From Gemmata palustris (GTDB lineage Bacteria > Planctomycetota > Planctomycetia > Gemmatales > Gemmataceae): a stretch of 64,000 nucleotides of DNA. Within the stretch, counting starts at the first letter, position 1; each line of letters begins with the position of its first letter. Positions 14,591 through 24,327 of this stretch are shown in pieces. Location: the NCBI RefSeq assembly GCF_017939745.1, contig NZ_JAGKQQ010000001.1, positions 5,146,001-5,210,000 on the forward strand, in the 5' to 3' direction. Below the pieces are notes generated by a model. That model ran no database searches, was not told where the DNA came from, and worked only from the letters and a program-made list of their open reading frames with translations. Position numbers and translations under genes: made by a program.

Positions 14591-17326
14591 ATGCGAACAA
14601 CAATTCCCCGCCTCGCGGCGGGCGTAGTCATGTCGGTCGGTGCCGCCAACCTCTGTGGCTGGGCGCTTGATGTCCCCGTCTTCAAGAGCGTTCTGCCGGG
14701 CCTGGTCGAGATGAAGTTCAACACCGCCATCGGCTTCTTCGCCCTCGGGGCGGCCCTGCGGCTGTCGGTGGCGGGCGCGGGCCGGGCGGCGGCGGTTTGC
14801 GCCCTGTTCACTGCCCTGAGCGGCCTCGCCGTCGGCTCGCAGTTCGTGACCGGGTGGAACCTGGGAATCGATGAGCTGATTACCCGCGACAGATTCGCCG
14901 TGCCCGCCCTCGGGCCACCGCCCGGGCGAATGGCGTTCACGACCGCGATCAACTTCCTCGCCCTCGGCCCGGCCCTGATCGCGCTCCACCGCAACCGCGG
15001 GGTGGCCACCGCTCAACTCGTCGCGTTCGTCACCGGTCTGGTCTCGGTCCTCTCGCTGCTCAGCTACCTGGCCGGCGAGAAATCAGTTTCCGCCTACAAC
15101 CCCTACACGTCGATGGCCCTGCCCACGGCGTTCGCCTTCGTGGTCCTCGCCACCGGGTTCCTTTCGTACCGCCCCGACAGCGGTCCCGTCTCGGTTCTAC
15201 TCGGCGACGGCCTCGGCGGGTACCTGGCCCGGCGACTCGTCCCGGGGGTCGTCGGGGCGACGATCGGCCTCGCGTGGCTGGTCCTCGCCGGAACCTGGGC
15301 CGGGTACTACCAGCCCGCGTTCGGGATCGTGCTGTTCGCGGCCCTCGAAGTGGTCGTCCTGGGCACCGTGGTCTGGGCCACCGTGCGCGTGTTGGACTGG
15401 ACCGATCTCGTTCGGCGCCGGGCGGAGCGCGACCTCCAGGCCAGCAACGAGTTGCTCCGGTCGGTCACCGAGGGGATCACCGACGCGGTGTTCGTCAAGG
15501 ACCGGGCCGGCCGGTACCTGTTGTGCAACCCGGCCACGGCGCGGTTCCTCGGCCGGTCGGCCGACGAGGTGCTCGGTCGGGACGACACGGCGCTGTTCAC
15601 CCCGGACGGGGCGGAACAGGTGATGGCCCGGGACCGCCGGGTGATGGGAACCGGAACCCCGGAAACGGAGGAGGAGACGCTCACCGCGGCGGGCGTGACG
15701 CGCACCTACCTGGCGACCAAAGTGCCGTACCGCGACAAGGACGGGAACGTTATCGGCCTGATCGGGATCTCCCGCGACGTGACCGAGGTGCTGCGCGTGG
15801 CCGCCGAGCGCGACGCGCTCCTGGCCCGCCTCCAGTTGCACATCGCGCGGATGCCGCTCAGCTACGTCCTGTTCGACGCCGACTTCCACGTTACCGACTG
15901 GAACCCGGCCGCCGAGCGCGCCCTGGGGTACGCCCGGGCGGAGGCACTCGGGAAGACCCCGTTCGACCTCATCCCGCCGGGCGCCCGGGAGCGAACGGAC
16001 GCGCTCCTCGCCCGGATCCGCGCCGGGGACATGGCCGCCCACGCGGTCCACGAGAACCGAACCCGGGACGGGCGGACGGTCACCTTCGAGTGGTTCAACA
16101 CCCCGCTCACCGATGCCGGGGGGCGGTTCACCGGGCTGCTGTGCCTGGGCCAAGACGTGACGCACCGGGCCGTCCTGGAGGAGCAGTTCCGACAGGCCCA
16201 GAAGATGGAGGCCGTGGGGCAACTCGCGGCGGGCGTGGCCCACGACTTCAACAACCTCCTCACCGTCATCAGCGGGTACAGTTTGCTGGTCCTGTCGTCC
16301 CTACCGGTGCTCGACCCGAACCGGGGTCCGATCCGAGAAATTTACCAGGCCGGCGAACGGGCCGCGCTCCTCACGCGCCAGCTCCTGACGTTCAGTCGCA
16401 AGGAAGTGGTCGAGCCCACGGTCCTCGACCTGAACGCGGTGGTGGACGGGGCGTGCAAGATGCTGAAGCGCCTGATCGGGGAGGACGTCCGACTGGAAAC
16501 CGCCCTGACCCCGGGGCTGGACCGCGTGCGGGCGGACGCCGGCCACCTGGAACAAGTGTTGGTCAACCTGGCGGTGAACGCCCGCGACGCGATGCCGACC
16601 GGGGGCCAGTTGACCGTCTCGACGGCCAACGTCGATGTCGACGCGGCGAGCGCGCGGGTCCAGGCCGAGGTAGCGCCGGGGCGGTACGTGTTGCTAGTGG
16701 TGTCGGACACCGGAACGGGGATGACCGAGGAAGTCAAGGCGCGGGTCTTCGAGCCGTTCTTCACCACGAAGGGGGTCGGCAAGGGAACCGGGCTCGGGCT
16801 GGCGACGGTGTTCGGCATCGTCCGGCGGAGCGACGGGTGCGTCACCGTACACAGCGAAGTCGGGCGGGGCACCACGTTCCAAATTTACCTGCCGTCGGTC
16901 GGGTGCGCGGCCCCGGCCGATAGTAGGTCCACAGCACCCCAGCCCCTACCGACGGGCAGCGGAACGGTGCTCGTTGTCGAGGACGACGATCAGGTCCGGG
17001 GCCTGACCCGGCTGACGCTGGAGTCACTCGGGTACGCGGTGATCGAAGCACCGGACGGGAAGGAAGCGCTGCGCGCGTGTAAGGCCCACCCGGGACCGAT
17101 CGACGTGCTGGTGACCGACGTGGTCATGCCGGGGCTGAGCGGGCGGCAGGTGGCCGAACAGTTGGGGCAGATCCGGCCGGAGGTGAAGGTGCTGTACGTG
17201 AGCGGCTACACCGACGACGCGGTCGTCCGGCACGGCGTGTTCCAGGCGGACGTGGCATTTCTCCAGAAGCCGTTCACGGCGGCGTCGCTCGGCGCCAAGC
17301 TCCGCGAAGTGCTCAGCGAGCGATAG
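14591..17326 (+). CDS. Membrane hybrid histidine kinase with PAS domains and receiver
   Basis: 911 residues. Residues 1-265 contain seven to eight hydrophobic helices, a membrane sensor. Two PAS domains follow (about 285-400 with AVFVKDRAGRYLLCNP, and 415-530 with YVLFDADFHVTDWNP). The HisKA box is GQLAAGVAHDFNNLL with phospho-acceptor His 551. The HATPase has NLAVNARDAMP, GTGMTEE and GKGTGLGLATV. The C-terminal receiver (about 795-905) begins VLVVEDDDQVR, with Asp 843 in LVTDVVMPGLSG and the conserved KPF lysine. Phosphate would pass from His 551 to Asp 843. No output regulator is adjacent, so the partner is elsewhere. Confidence 0.93.
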   Translation: MRTTIPRLAAGVVMSVGAANLCGWALDVPVFKSVLPGLVEMKFNTAIGFFALGAALRLSVAGAGRAAAVCALFTALSGLAVGSQFVTGWNLGIDELITRDRFAVPALGPPPGRMAFTTAINFLALGPALIALHRNRGVATAQLVAFVTGLVSVLSLLSYLAGEKSVSAYNPYTSMALPTAFAFVVLATGFLSYRPDSGPVSVLLGDGLGGYLARRLVPGVVGATIGLAWLVLAGTWAGYYQPAFGIVLFAALEVVVLGTVVWATVRVLDWTDLVRRRAERDLQASNELLRSVTEGITDAVFVKDRAGRYLLCNPATARFLGRSADEVLGRDDTALFTPDGAEQVMARDRRVMGTGTPETEEETLTAAGVTRTYLATKVPYRDKDGNVIGLIGISRDVTEVLRVAAERDALLARLQLHIARMPLSYVLFDADFHVTDWNPAAERALGYARAEALGKTPFDLIPPGARERTDALLARIRAGDMAAHAVHENRTRDGRTVTFEWFNTPLTDAGGRFTGLLCLGQDVTHRAVLEEQFRQAQKMEAVGQLAAGVAHDFNNLLTVISGYSLLVLSSLPVLDPNRGPIREIYQAGERAALLTRQLLTFSRKEVVEPTVLDLNAVVDGACKMLKRLIGEDVRLETALTPGLDRVRADAGHLEQVLVNLAVNARDAMPTGGQLTVSTANVDVDAASARVQAEVAPGRYVLLVVSDTGTGMTEEVKARVFEPFFTTKGVGKGTGLGLATVFGIVRRSDGCVTVHSEVGRGTTFQIYLPSVGCAAPADSRSTAPQPLPTGSGTVLVVEDDDQVRGLTRLTLESLGYAVIEAPDGKEALRACKAHPGPIDVLVTDVVMPGLSGRQVAEQLGQIRPEVKVLYVSGYTDDAVVRHGVFQADVAFLQKPFTAASLGAKLREVLSER

Positions 17327-17382
17327 GCGCGAGCCACCGCGCCGGGCACGAATTCGGTTCGCCCGGCGCGAGTTTTGTGCGG

Positions 17383-18159
17383 TTACTTCAGCGGGGAATA
17401 GTCCGTCGGCTTGAGGAACTCGGAGACCACGCCGCCCTTCGCTTCCGTCAGGCTGCCGCCGCCCTTCTCCTCGCTCGCCTTGCGCGCCGCGAGCCAGTCC
17501 GCGTCCTTGCGGAACTCGTCGAACGATTTCGCCGCGGCGTCCTTGCTCTTGTGCGCCAGGAGGTACACGAGCAGCGTGTCCGCGCTCTTCTCGCCCTTCG
17601 CCACGTTCCAGTACACCACGTTCGTCATGCCGTACTTCTCGAACAGCTTGAGCGTGTGGTTCTTGAACCGGTCGTTGAGGTTGCCCAGGTTGTCCTTCGT
17701 CGCGATGTAGGTGCGCAGCTCGAACACGCGGTCTTCTTTGCTCTTCTCGATCTTGAACACCGGCGAGTAGTCGGTTTCCGTGAGGAACAGCGAATCGATC
17801 TTGTCGACCAGCTTACCGTCCTTCTCGCTGTCGGCGTGGGCTTTCTTCCACTCCGGGTCGGCCCCGAACGTCTCGAACGACTTCTTGCGCGCGTCCTTGT
17901 TGGGGTACGAGACGAAATAGACGAGTTTGTTGTCCTTGTTGTCGATCGGCACGAAGTAGGCGTGGTTGGTGATCCCGTGCTTCTCGAACAGCTTCAGGGT
18001 GTGGTCCCGGAACCGGGCGTTCAGCGCGTCGAGCTTGCCCGGCGCCGCGTAGTAGGTTCGCATCTCGTACAAGCGGGCTTCCTTTTCGGCTGCGGGGGCG
18101 GGCGCCGGCGCGAGTAGCGCGACCAGCGGCGTGAGGGCGACCAGTGGGAGCAGGCGCAT
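17383..18159 (-). CDS. Secreted NIPSNAP-family protein
   Basis: 258 residues from the ATG at 18159, with GGAGG before it. The signal peptide is MRLLPLVALTPLVALLAPAPAPA. Two copies of the roughly 100-residue NIPSNAP (dimeric alpha-beta barrel) domain follow. Their cores are LYEMRTYYAAPGKLDAL...FRDHTLKLFEKHGITNHAYF and FELRTYIATKDNLGNLN...FKNHTLKLFEKYGMTNVVYW. The biochemical role of bacterial NIPSNAP proteins is not settled. It is downstream of the YHS-type gene on the same strand, with a strong hairpin between them. Confidence 0.88.
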   Translation of the reverse strand: MRLLPLVALTPLVALLAPAPAPAAEKEARLYEMRTYYAAPGKLDALNARFRDHTLKLFEKHGITNHAYFVPIDNKDNKLVYFVSYPNKDARKKSFETFGADPEWKKAHADSEKDGKLVDKIDSLFLTETDYSPVFKIEKSKEDRVFELRTYIATKDNLGNLNDRFKNHTLKLFEKYGMTNVVYWNVAKGEKSADTLLVYLLAHKSKDAAAKSFDEFRKDADWLAARKASEEKGGGSLTEAKGGVVSEFLKPTDYSPLK

Positions 18160-18182
18160 GGGGCCTCCAGTGAGAGGGAGCA

Positions 18183-18228
18183 GAGGGTACGAGAGGCGGA
18201 GGAATGGCCCTCCGCCTCTCGTACCCTC
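18183..18228. terminator. Perfect 20-bp hairpin between two secreted-protein genes
   Basis: Arms 18183-18202 and 18209-18228 are exact complements with a 6-nt loop (AATGGC). It lies 18 bp past the stop of the YHS-type gene and 24 bp before the NIPSNAP start, so it may terminate or attenuate. It lacks a good U-tract and could be a dispersed repeat. Confidence 0.65.
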
Positions 18229-18245
18229 ACTACTCTCGTACCCTC

Positions 18246-18824
<579 letters not shown>

Positions 18825-18845
18825 TCATCACGCCAACGTGCCCGA

Positions 18846-19109
18846 TCACCCACCGCGAAGAAAAGAAAGCGCGACGATCAGGAAGACCATGTTGGCGACC
18901 GCGATGGCGAAAAAGAGCAGCGCGAGCCGGGACAGGTCGTAGAACAGTTCGCCGAGCGAAAAGAGCGGCCGCGGCTCCAGCGTGTCGCTCTCGGTTTCGG
19001 CGACTTCGGGGAACGTGGGCCGGCCCGAAATGCGCGCACGGACCCGTGGGGGCACGTCGTCCCACCAGCGGCGCGCGTCGGTGCCGTCGTTCCCGTTCCG
19101 CATGACCAT
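18846..19109 (-). CDS. Small single-pass membrane protein
   Basis: 87 residues, starting MVMRNGNDGTDARRWW, with AAGGGAAG upstream. The N-terminal two thirds are hydrophilic. The C-terminus has one long hydrophobic helix (LALLFFAIAVANMVFLIVALSF) and ends RGG. No family recognised. The good ribosome-binding site and clear membrane helix support a real gene. Confidence 0.6.
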   Translation of the reverse strand: MVMRNGNDGTDARRWWDDVPPRVRARISGRPTFPEVAETESDTLEPRPLFSLGELFYDLSRLALLFFAIAVANMVFLIVALSFLRGG

Positions 19110-19330
19110 GAGCGAACTTCCCTTACCAGGGCCTCTGCGCGTGTGTTCGACCGCCGGGCGGTTCGGTACTGAACGAATAGCACGGATTCGGGGGCGGCAG
19201 AATCCAGAGAGGAAGTGCCTCTGAATTCTAACCCCGAACCGGCGCTAGTGGTATCGCAAAGTTACCGAAGCTCGGGTGCTCCCGAAGTGCTCCCGGCCGG
19301 TGCGGAAAATAGGAACGCGCGTGCGCGGGA

Positions 19331-19525
19331 TCAACCCCACGTCGGCGGGAGGCTCGGTGCGGGCGTCGGGGCCGGCGGGTTCACCGGGTACGGAAGAGCC
19401 GGGTTCTCCGGTGCGGTTCCGGGTTGTGGTTGTTCCACATCCGGTGGAATGGTAGGTGTCGGCACCGGGTGCGGTTGGGTCGGAACGTCCGGTCCCGGTG
19501 CGGGCGGAATATGTGGCGAACTCAT
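19331..19525 (-). CDS. Small proline-rich protein
   Basis: 64 residues, about one third proline, with PHIPPAPGPDVP-type repeats and the end SLPPTWG. AAGGGAGT lies 6 nt before the ATG. Extended Pro-rich peptides of this kind are probably unstructured. No function can be assigned. The start is 195 bp from the divergent FHA gene. Confidence 0.55.
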   Translation of the reverse strand: MSSPHIPPAPGPDVPTQPHPVPTPTIPPDVEQPQPGTAPENPALPYPVNPPAPTPAPSLPPTWG

Positions 19526-19720
19526 TTGGGTACTCCCTTAGCGCGGCGGAACGGGCGATGGCAAACGACGTTCTGTCGCAATCGCTGTGCCGAGTGCGCG
19601 CGTCCGTCTGTGCCGGGTGCGCGGAGCGGGCCGTCAATTTGGTGCGCCGGAGTCTCTTGTCCCGGCGCTCGCGACGAGCGAGAATGCAGCGATAGTCCCC
19701 GCCCGAGTCAGGGTGATTTC

Positions 19721-20128
19721 ATGCGCGCCCGGTTGGTGTCCGCCGAAGGCGGCCCGTTCATCGACCTGCTCAAAGACATGACGCTCTTCGGCCGGGACGA
19801 AGATTGCGACGTGCGCCTCGACCACAAAAGCGTCTCAAAACTCCACTGCGTTATCGTAAAAACCGACGGCCTATTGTTACTCCGCGACCTCGGGAGCACG
19901 AACGGCACGCGGGTCAACGGCCAGCGCGTCCGCCGGGCGGCGCTGCTGCCCAACGACACGATCGCCATCGCGAACATGAAGTACGTGGTCAAGTTCGGGG
20001 TCGAACTCGAAAAACTGGAGAACGAAGAAGCGCCTGCGAAGGGGAGCAAGAAGGACGCCGCAACGCACCAACTCCGCCGAAACGCCCTCCCCGACGTATA
20101 CCCCGAACAGAAATCGCCCAAGGGGTAG
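19721..20128 (+). CDS. FHA-domain protein
   Basis: 135 residues from the ATG at 19721. The forkhead-associated domain occupies residues 1-100 with its hallmark motifs FGRDEDCDVRL, SVSKLHCVI and DLGSTNGTRVNG. FHA domains bind phosphothreonine, so this protein may read out Ser/Thr kinases such as the one at 10312-14208; that pairing is inference. The C-terminal 35 residues are charged and probably disordered. The protein is soluble, with no membrane segment. Confidence 0.88.
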   Translation: MRARLVSAEGGPFIDLLKDMTLFGRDEDCDVRLDHKSVSKLHCVIVKTDGLLLLRDLGSTNGTRVNGQRVRRAALLPNDTIAIANMKYVVKFGVELEKLENEEAPAKGSKKDAATHQLRRNALPDVYPEQKSPKG

Positions 20129-20176
20129 CGCAGAGCCGGGACGAAAGACGGGATGGCCACAAAAGGGCACAAAAAA

Positions 20177-20202
20177 GGACAGAGGACAGAGGACAGAGGA
20201 CA
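20177..20202. repeat. 7-bp tandem repeat (GGACAGA)
   Basis: GGACAGA is repeated 3.7 times in a purine-rich stretch just after the FHA gene. Copy number may vary by slippage. No function is evident. Confidence 0.8.
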
Positions 20203-20348
20203 TTGTTTTGTAGCCCCGGATGGGGCGACCGATCGTAGCCGGGGGTGAAGCGCTAGCACAACCCTTGGTGGACTCCATTTACGGTGAAGTGAACCTTCTG
20301 TGTGAGCAGTGCGTCTCTGAGGAACAACTTGAACGCGGAGACGTACCG

Positions 20349-21216
20349 ATGCTGACCGACCGCGACCTGCTGCTCCGCGCAATTCTCGCCAATCCCGCGG
20401 ACGACCTCCCGCGCCTCGCGCTCGCCGATTGTCTTTAACGAATCCGACTGTTACCTCGACGCAACTCGCGCCGAGTTCATCCGCGCCCAGTGCGCCGGTG
20501 CGCACGCGGAGGCTCTCGCACTGTTCACAGCGCATGCGTGGCAGTGGGCCGGGTTAACCGCGCCGCCCGATAAATGGAAGTGGTGCGCGGCGACCGCGAT
20601 CTCGAACTTCGAGCGCGGGTTCATCACGCGGCTCTGCCTCAATTCTGGCAGTTTGGCCGGGGTGGTCCCGTTCCGACAATTGATCGTGCGCGAGCCGGTC
20701 GCGGACGTGGTGTTCGATGTCGCCAGTGCCGGGCCGGAGCGCGCCGTGGACGCGCGCACGCTGCTCCCGTTCGCTCACCCGGTGGCTGTAAAAGTTGTGC
20801 GCCTGCCGAGCAACAGCCGCGGGCAGCAAGATGCGTTCTTCGCCGCGCTGATCTCGTCGCCCGTTATGGCGTCCGCGTTGGACGTGACACTTGCAGGGTT
20901 GTACCCCGGCCGCACGGGAACTCCGCTCGTGTCTTGGTTGTCGAAGTCGCCGTTTTTTGGTCGCGTGCGGAACCTGAATTTGTCGTACAACTGGTTCGGC
21001 GACCCCGAAGCGTGTGATCTGGCTCAAAGCCCGCGGCTCGCGCGGGTCGAGCGCCTGTCGCTCGCGCATAATCGCATCGGCAACGCGGGCGCGCTGGCCC
21101 TGGTGCGCTCGCCGCACTTGCGGAACGTAGCGCACATCGATCTGTCCGGGAATCGCATCGGCGGGGACGGACTGGCCGCGCTCGCCGCGCGATTCGGAGG
21201 TGGGTTGGTGGCGTGA
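20349..21216 (+). pseudogene. TIGR02996 domain plus leucine-rich repeat gene, split by a frameshift
   Basis: The ATG at 20349 opens LTDRDLLLRAILANPADDLPRLALADCL, the TIGR02996 repeat-companion domain typical of Planctomycetes, which normally continues into E-E-G...RAEFIR. A TAA at 20436-20438 ends that frame. Skipping one base (T20436) gives DCL-NESDCYLDATRAEFIRAQ, exactly the expected continuation. That frame is then open to 21216, with LRR-type repeats (RNLNLSYNWFGD, ERLSLAHNRIGN, AHIDLSGNRIGG). The local sequence is CTT-TAA-C. It is a one-base insertion, an assembly error, or conceivably a +1 recoding site. Intact length would be about 288 residues. Confidence 0.75.
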
Positions 21217-21235
21217 GCGCTGATCGCTTCTTGTG

Positions 21236-21404
21236 GTCTTGTGGTTTTGTAGGGTGGGTCAAGGCTTTGCGCAGGCCTACCACCTCCCAGCGTATGGCGA
21301 ACGCGAAGGGATGCGACGCACGTGGCCCGCCGACCACCCTACGAGTCAAAGACGGGCTGGTGGGCCTGCGCAAAGCCTTGACCCACCCTACAAAACCACA
21401 AGAC
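21236..21404. repeat. MITE-like element with 42-bp perfect inverted termini
   Basis: Arms 21236-21277 and 21363-21404 are perfect inverted repeats surrounding 85 bp without a gene. The arms start GTCTTGTGGTTTTGTAGGG. There is no obvious target duplication. It lies at the left boundary of the recombinase-bearing mobile element and directly after the LRR gene. Confidence 0.8.
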
Positions 21405-21527
21405 GCGGGCAACTCACTTCGCGACGCTGAACTGGTACACGGTCATCTATCATTCAATTCTTGCAGGCTTGGGCGTGCCCGGGTAAACTCGCACGGAGTA
21501 TCACCAGCCGTCCCAAGAGAAGCGGAA

Positions 21528-23246
21528 ATGGCCCTTGCGTACTCCTACCTGCGATTCAGTTCGCCACAGCAAGCTGAGGGTGACAGCCTCCGCCGGCAAA
21601 CCGAGAGCAGAGAGAAGTGGCTCGCCTCTCATCCGGAAATCCAGCTCGACACGTCCCTCCTGCTGGAGGATCGGGGGCGGTCCGCGTTCAAACGGCGGGA
21701 CTGGGACACGTACGCGCTCGCTGCGTTCCTCCGACACGTCGAGAGCAGCCGCGTCGCGGCCGGCTCTTACCTGCTGGTCGAGAACTTGGACCGCTTGAGC
21801 CGGGAACACATCCGCACCGGGGTTAAGCTGTTCATCGAATTACTCGACCAGAAGATCAATATCGTAACGCTCACCCCAGAGAAATTGTTCCGGCACGACT
21901 CGTTGGACCTGACGGACATCATCATCGCCGTCGTGGAGTTGAGCCGCGGTCACTCGGAGTCAGCGGTGAAGTCGGCGAGATGCCGGGAAGCATGGGAGCA
22001 GAAGAACAAGGAAGCCCGAACGTGCGTCGTCACCAAGAGGCTTCCGGGCTGGATCAGGCAAGGTGATGACGGTCGCCTCGTTCTGGACCAGGCCGCGGCG
22101 AAGATCGTCCGGCGTGCGTTCGACCTGGCGCGTGACGGCTACAGCGTGATCGGGATCGCCAAGCTGTTCAACTCTGAGAAGGTTCCTGTGCTGGGGCGGA
22201 AGACGATGCCCGAGCGTGGGGAAAAGCACAAGCCCAAAGGCGAACGCAAGCAGAAGCCGGTAATGTGGTCGCAGCCGACGCTCTACGGCATCCTTACCTC
22301 GCGCGCGGCGATCGGTGAGTACGTCCCCTACCAGACGACTAAGCGGCCGGACAAGCCGGTCGGCGAGGCCGTTCCCGGCTACTACCCCGCAGTGGTAGAC
22401 GAAGACACATTCCACGCGGTCCGGGCGGCGTTGGCAGTCCGGGCGAAGGTCGGTCGCGGGCGGCGCGGCAAACACATCAACCTTTTTGCCGGTCTCTTGC
22501 GGGACGCTCGCGACGGTGGAGCTATCACCTACTGCCACCGTCGCGACTCGTGTGAACTGGTCCCGGTGAGCGTGAAGCAGAATGGCACACAGACGTGGGC
22601 GAGTTTCCCGGCGGTCGCCTTTGAAGACGCGATCCTCTCCAAACTGAAGGAGGTCCAAGCCGCCGATGTCGAAGGCGATCGCGGCGAGGCCCGGCGGAAG
22701 GTGGAAGCTATCGCCGGAGAACACACCGAGGCCGAGCAGAACGCGAGACGGTACAAGGTACGGTGCGATGGGGCAAAGACGGAGGAAGAGTTCAACCTGT
22801 TCGCGGACAAGGCGGTCGAGTGGGACCGGAAGCGGGTGACGCTCGCGACGGACTTGGAGCACGCCCAGCGCGAAGCAGCCTCGCCCCTGTCCGAGTCGTG
22901 GGGCGAGTTCCGCTCACTCGCCGAGCTGCTCGCCGAGGACAAGTCGGACGACCTCCGTATCCGCGCACGGGCTGCGCTTCGACGGGCGGTCGAGAGCGTT
23001 CACTGCCTGTTCGTGGGGAAGCGGGTGCGACTTGCTGCTGTGCGGATTCAGTTCCACGGCGATTGCCACCGCGAGTACCTGATTTCCTATACGCCCGGCC
23101 GGTCGAACAAGAGTGTCAAGCGACCCGGTCAGTGGGCCGCGGAGTCGTTTGCCGATGCCGGTCTAGCCGGCAGAGCCGACCTGAGCAATCAAAGCCAGGC
23201 GAAGAAATTTGAATTGCTCTTAGTGAAGCACACCGCAAAGAAGTAA
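21528..23246 (+). CDS. Large serine recombinase (integrase)
   Basis: 572 residues from the ATG at 21528. The N-terminal resolvase domain shows AYSYLRFSSPQQAEGDSLRRQ, where the Ser of RFSS is the expected nucleophile. LLVENLDRLSRE carries the conserved arginines. The recombinase domain follows (LPGWIRQGDDGRLVLDQ...VRRAFDLARDGYSVIGIAKLFN, then YGILTSRAAIGEY). A coiled-coil region (about 380-450) lies near the end. The usual zinc-ribbon cysteines are weak. It should integrate and excise the element by strand exchange at att sites. It is the first gene of the element. Confidence 0.93.
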   Translation: MALAYSYLRFSSPQQAEGDSLRRQTESREKWLASHPEIQLDTSLLLEDRGRSAFKRRDWDTYALAAFLRHVESSRVAAGSYLLVENLDRLSREHIRTGVKLFIELLDQKINIVTLTPEKLFRHDSLDLTDIIIAVVELSRGHSESAVKSARCREAWEQKNKEARTCVVTKRLPGWIRQGDDGRLVLDQAAAKIVRRAFDLARDGYSVIGIAKLFNSEKVPVLGRKTMPERGEKHKPKGERKQKPVMWSQPTLYGILTSRAAIGEYVPYQTTKRPDKPVGEAVPGYYPAVVDEDTFHAVRAALAVRAKVGRGRRGKHINLFAGLLRDARDGGAITYCHRRDSCELVPVSVKQNGTQTWASFPAVAFEDAILSKLKEVQAADVEGDRGEARRKVEAIAGEHTEAEQNARRYKVRCDGAKTEEEFNLFADKAVEWDRKRVTLATDLEHAQREAASPLSESWGEFRSLAELLAEDKSDDLRIRARAALRRAVESVHCLFVGKRVRLAAVRIQFHGDCHREYLISYTPGRSNKSVKRPGQWAAESFADAGLAGRADLSNQSQAKKFELLLVKHTAKK

Positions 23247-23286
23247 ACTGTCAGCCGACTGGCCGCGTGGAGTAGCTACCCGCGGG

Positions 23287-23332
23287 CCGCGTCGGGCCGG
23301 TGCGAACCTCAGAGCGCATCGGCCCGACGCGG
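23287..23332 (+). terminator. Hairpin after the recombinase gene
   Basis: 18-bp stem (23287-23304 with 23315-23332, one mismatch) and a 10-nt loop. It begins 41 bp past the recombinase stop. No U-tract follows, so termination strength is uncertain. Confidence 0.5.
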
Positions 23333-23361
23333 TTACCGGCCACACTCTGAGGGGCGCATCC

Positions 23362-23829
23362 ATGCGCGAACAAATCCTGCGAGAACTCGCGGCCGTTGAC
23401 GCAATGGAAGCTGCTGCGAGCGCCGCCGCACGTCGGCACGGATACGCGACCGATGACGACCTGAAAGTGATGCGTGAGTGCGCGACGCGACGTACAACTC
23501 TCACGCGGCTATTCCGCGAGATGGAAGCATCGGAGACGCCAGACAACGCAACAATTTGGTATCACGGCGATCAGGGGTATTCGGTCAATGGCCGGCCGGT
23601 ATCAGTCACCGATGAGGAACACAAGGTACTCCAGGTGTTCGCGGAGAAACAAACCGCGATGAAACGGTCCGAACTCGAAGAAGCTGCCGTCATCTCGAAC
23701 GCGCCTCGTGTCCTCACGAAACTCGCGAAGTCCTACTCAGAGGCGTTCGCAGCGGCTATCCGCCGGCCGGGCGGTAAGGGCAAAGGCGGCTACTTCGTTC
23801 GCGTACTTCCGATTGGCGAGCGGGAGTAG
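23362..23829 (+). CDS. Hypothetical protein of the mobile element
   Basis: 155 residues. The N-terminal part (1-60) is helical and charged, with EQILRELAAVDAME. The C-terminal part (80-150) reads like a winged helix: VTDEEHKVLQVFAEKQTAMKRSELEEAAVISNAPRVLTKLAKSY, then a glycine-rich wing (RRPGGKGKGGYFVRVL). This suggests DNA binding, perhaps a regulator or excision factor acting with the recombinase; that is inference. The start has weak ribosome-binding signals. Confidence 0.65.
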   Translation: MREQILRELAAVDAMEAAASAAARRHGYATDDDLKVMRECATRRTTLTRLFREMEASETPDNATIWYHGDQGYSVNGRPVSVTDEEHKVLQVFAEKQTAMKRSELEEAAVISNAPRVLTKLAKSYSEAFAAAIRRPGGKGKGGYFVRVLPIGERE

Positions 23830-23929
23830 GCGTGTACCAAACGCGTACCAAACACGTACCTACCCGGAATCCACAACTCAATTCACGTCCGCAATGATGC
23901 CTCCGTCCTCACCCGGACGGAGGTATTCC

Positions 23930-24118
23930 ATGACCGACCCTGTCACGTTGATCCGTGACCTCGACGCGGACACCATTCGCGATCGGCTCGAAGCGATCGA
24001 GCACGAGCGCCGTGCACTGCTCGTGTTGTTACGCGCAGCGCTCCGTGCGAAGCGCTGCATGCCGACGATGTCTATGCCGCCAACAAAGCCGACCGGGGGC
24101 AAGGTGGTACGGACATGA
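23930..24118 (+). CDS. Small hypothetical protein
   Basis: 62 residues from the ATG at 23930, preceded by CGGAGG at ideal spacing. It is predicted helical (LIRDLDADTIRDRLEAIEHERRAL) and could form a short coiled coil. No family is recognised. Its stop overlaps the next start (ATGA at 24115). Confidence 0.6.
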   Translation: MTDPVTLIRDLDADTIRDRLEAIEHERRALLVLLRAALRAKRCMPTMSMPPTKPTGGKVVRT

Positions 24119-24327
24119 AGAATACCGCCACCAACACCGGCAAGATTAGCGCCACCGCAAACACCAACGACGAACTCCGCGACCTGCTCCGGCGCATCCG
24201 CGACGATCCCGATGCGGGCGAGTGGGGCGAATGGGCGCGCCGCCTGATGGAGGGCGACGCTGAGCGGAAGCGTAAGGCCGCCGAGCGGGCACGGGGATCA
24301 CCAAGACCCGAACCCGCTGGGGCATGA
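24115..24327 (+). CDS. Small hypothetical protein fused over methylase remnants
   Basis: 70 residues, translationally coupled to the gene before it and overlapping the next start by 4 bp. The middle segment (NDELRDLLRRIRDDPDAGEWGEWARRLMEG) is helical. Its last 20 codons are read in a different frame from an apparent methylase remnant: frame +3 here gives GTGITKTRTRWGM, which leads straight into the methylase fragment. The C-terminus may therefore be a by-product of a deletion junction. Confidence 0.5.
   Translation: MKNTATNTGKISATANTNDELRDLLRRIRDDPDAGEWGEWARRLMEGDAERKRKAAERARGSPRPEPAGA

Noticed and set aside
20220-20348. Upstream extension of the TIGR02996 gene from ATG 20220
   Set aside because: The 43 extra residues lack similarity to the family, whose members start with the MLTDRDLLL-type sequence at 20349.
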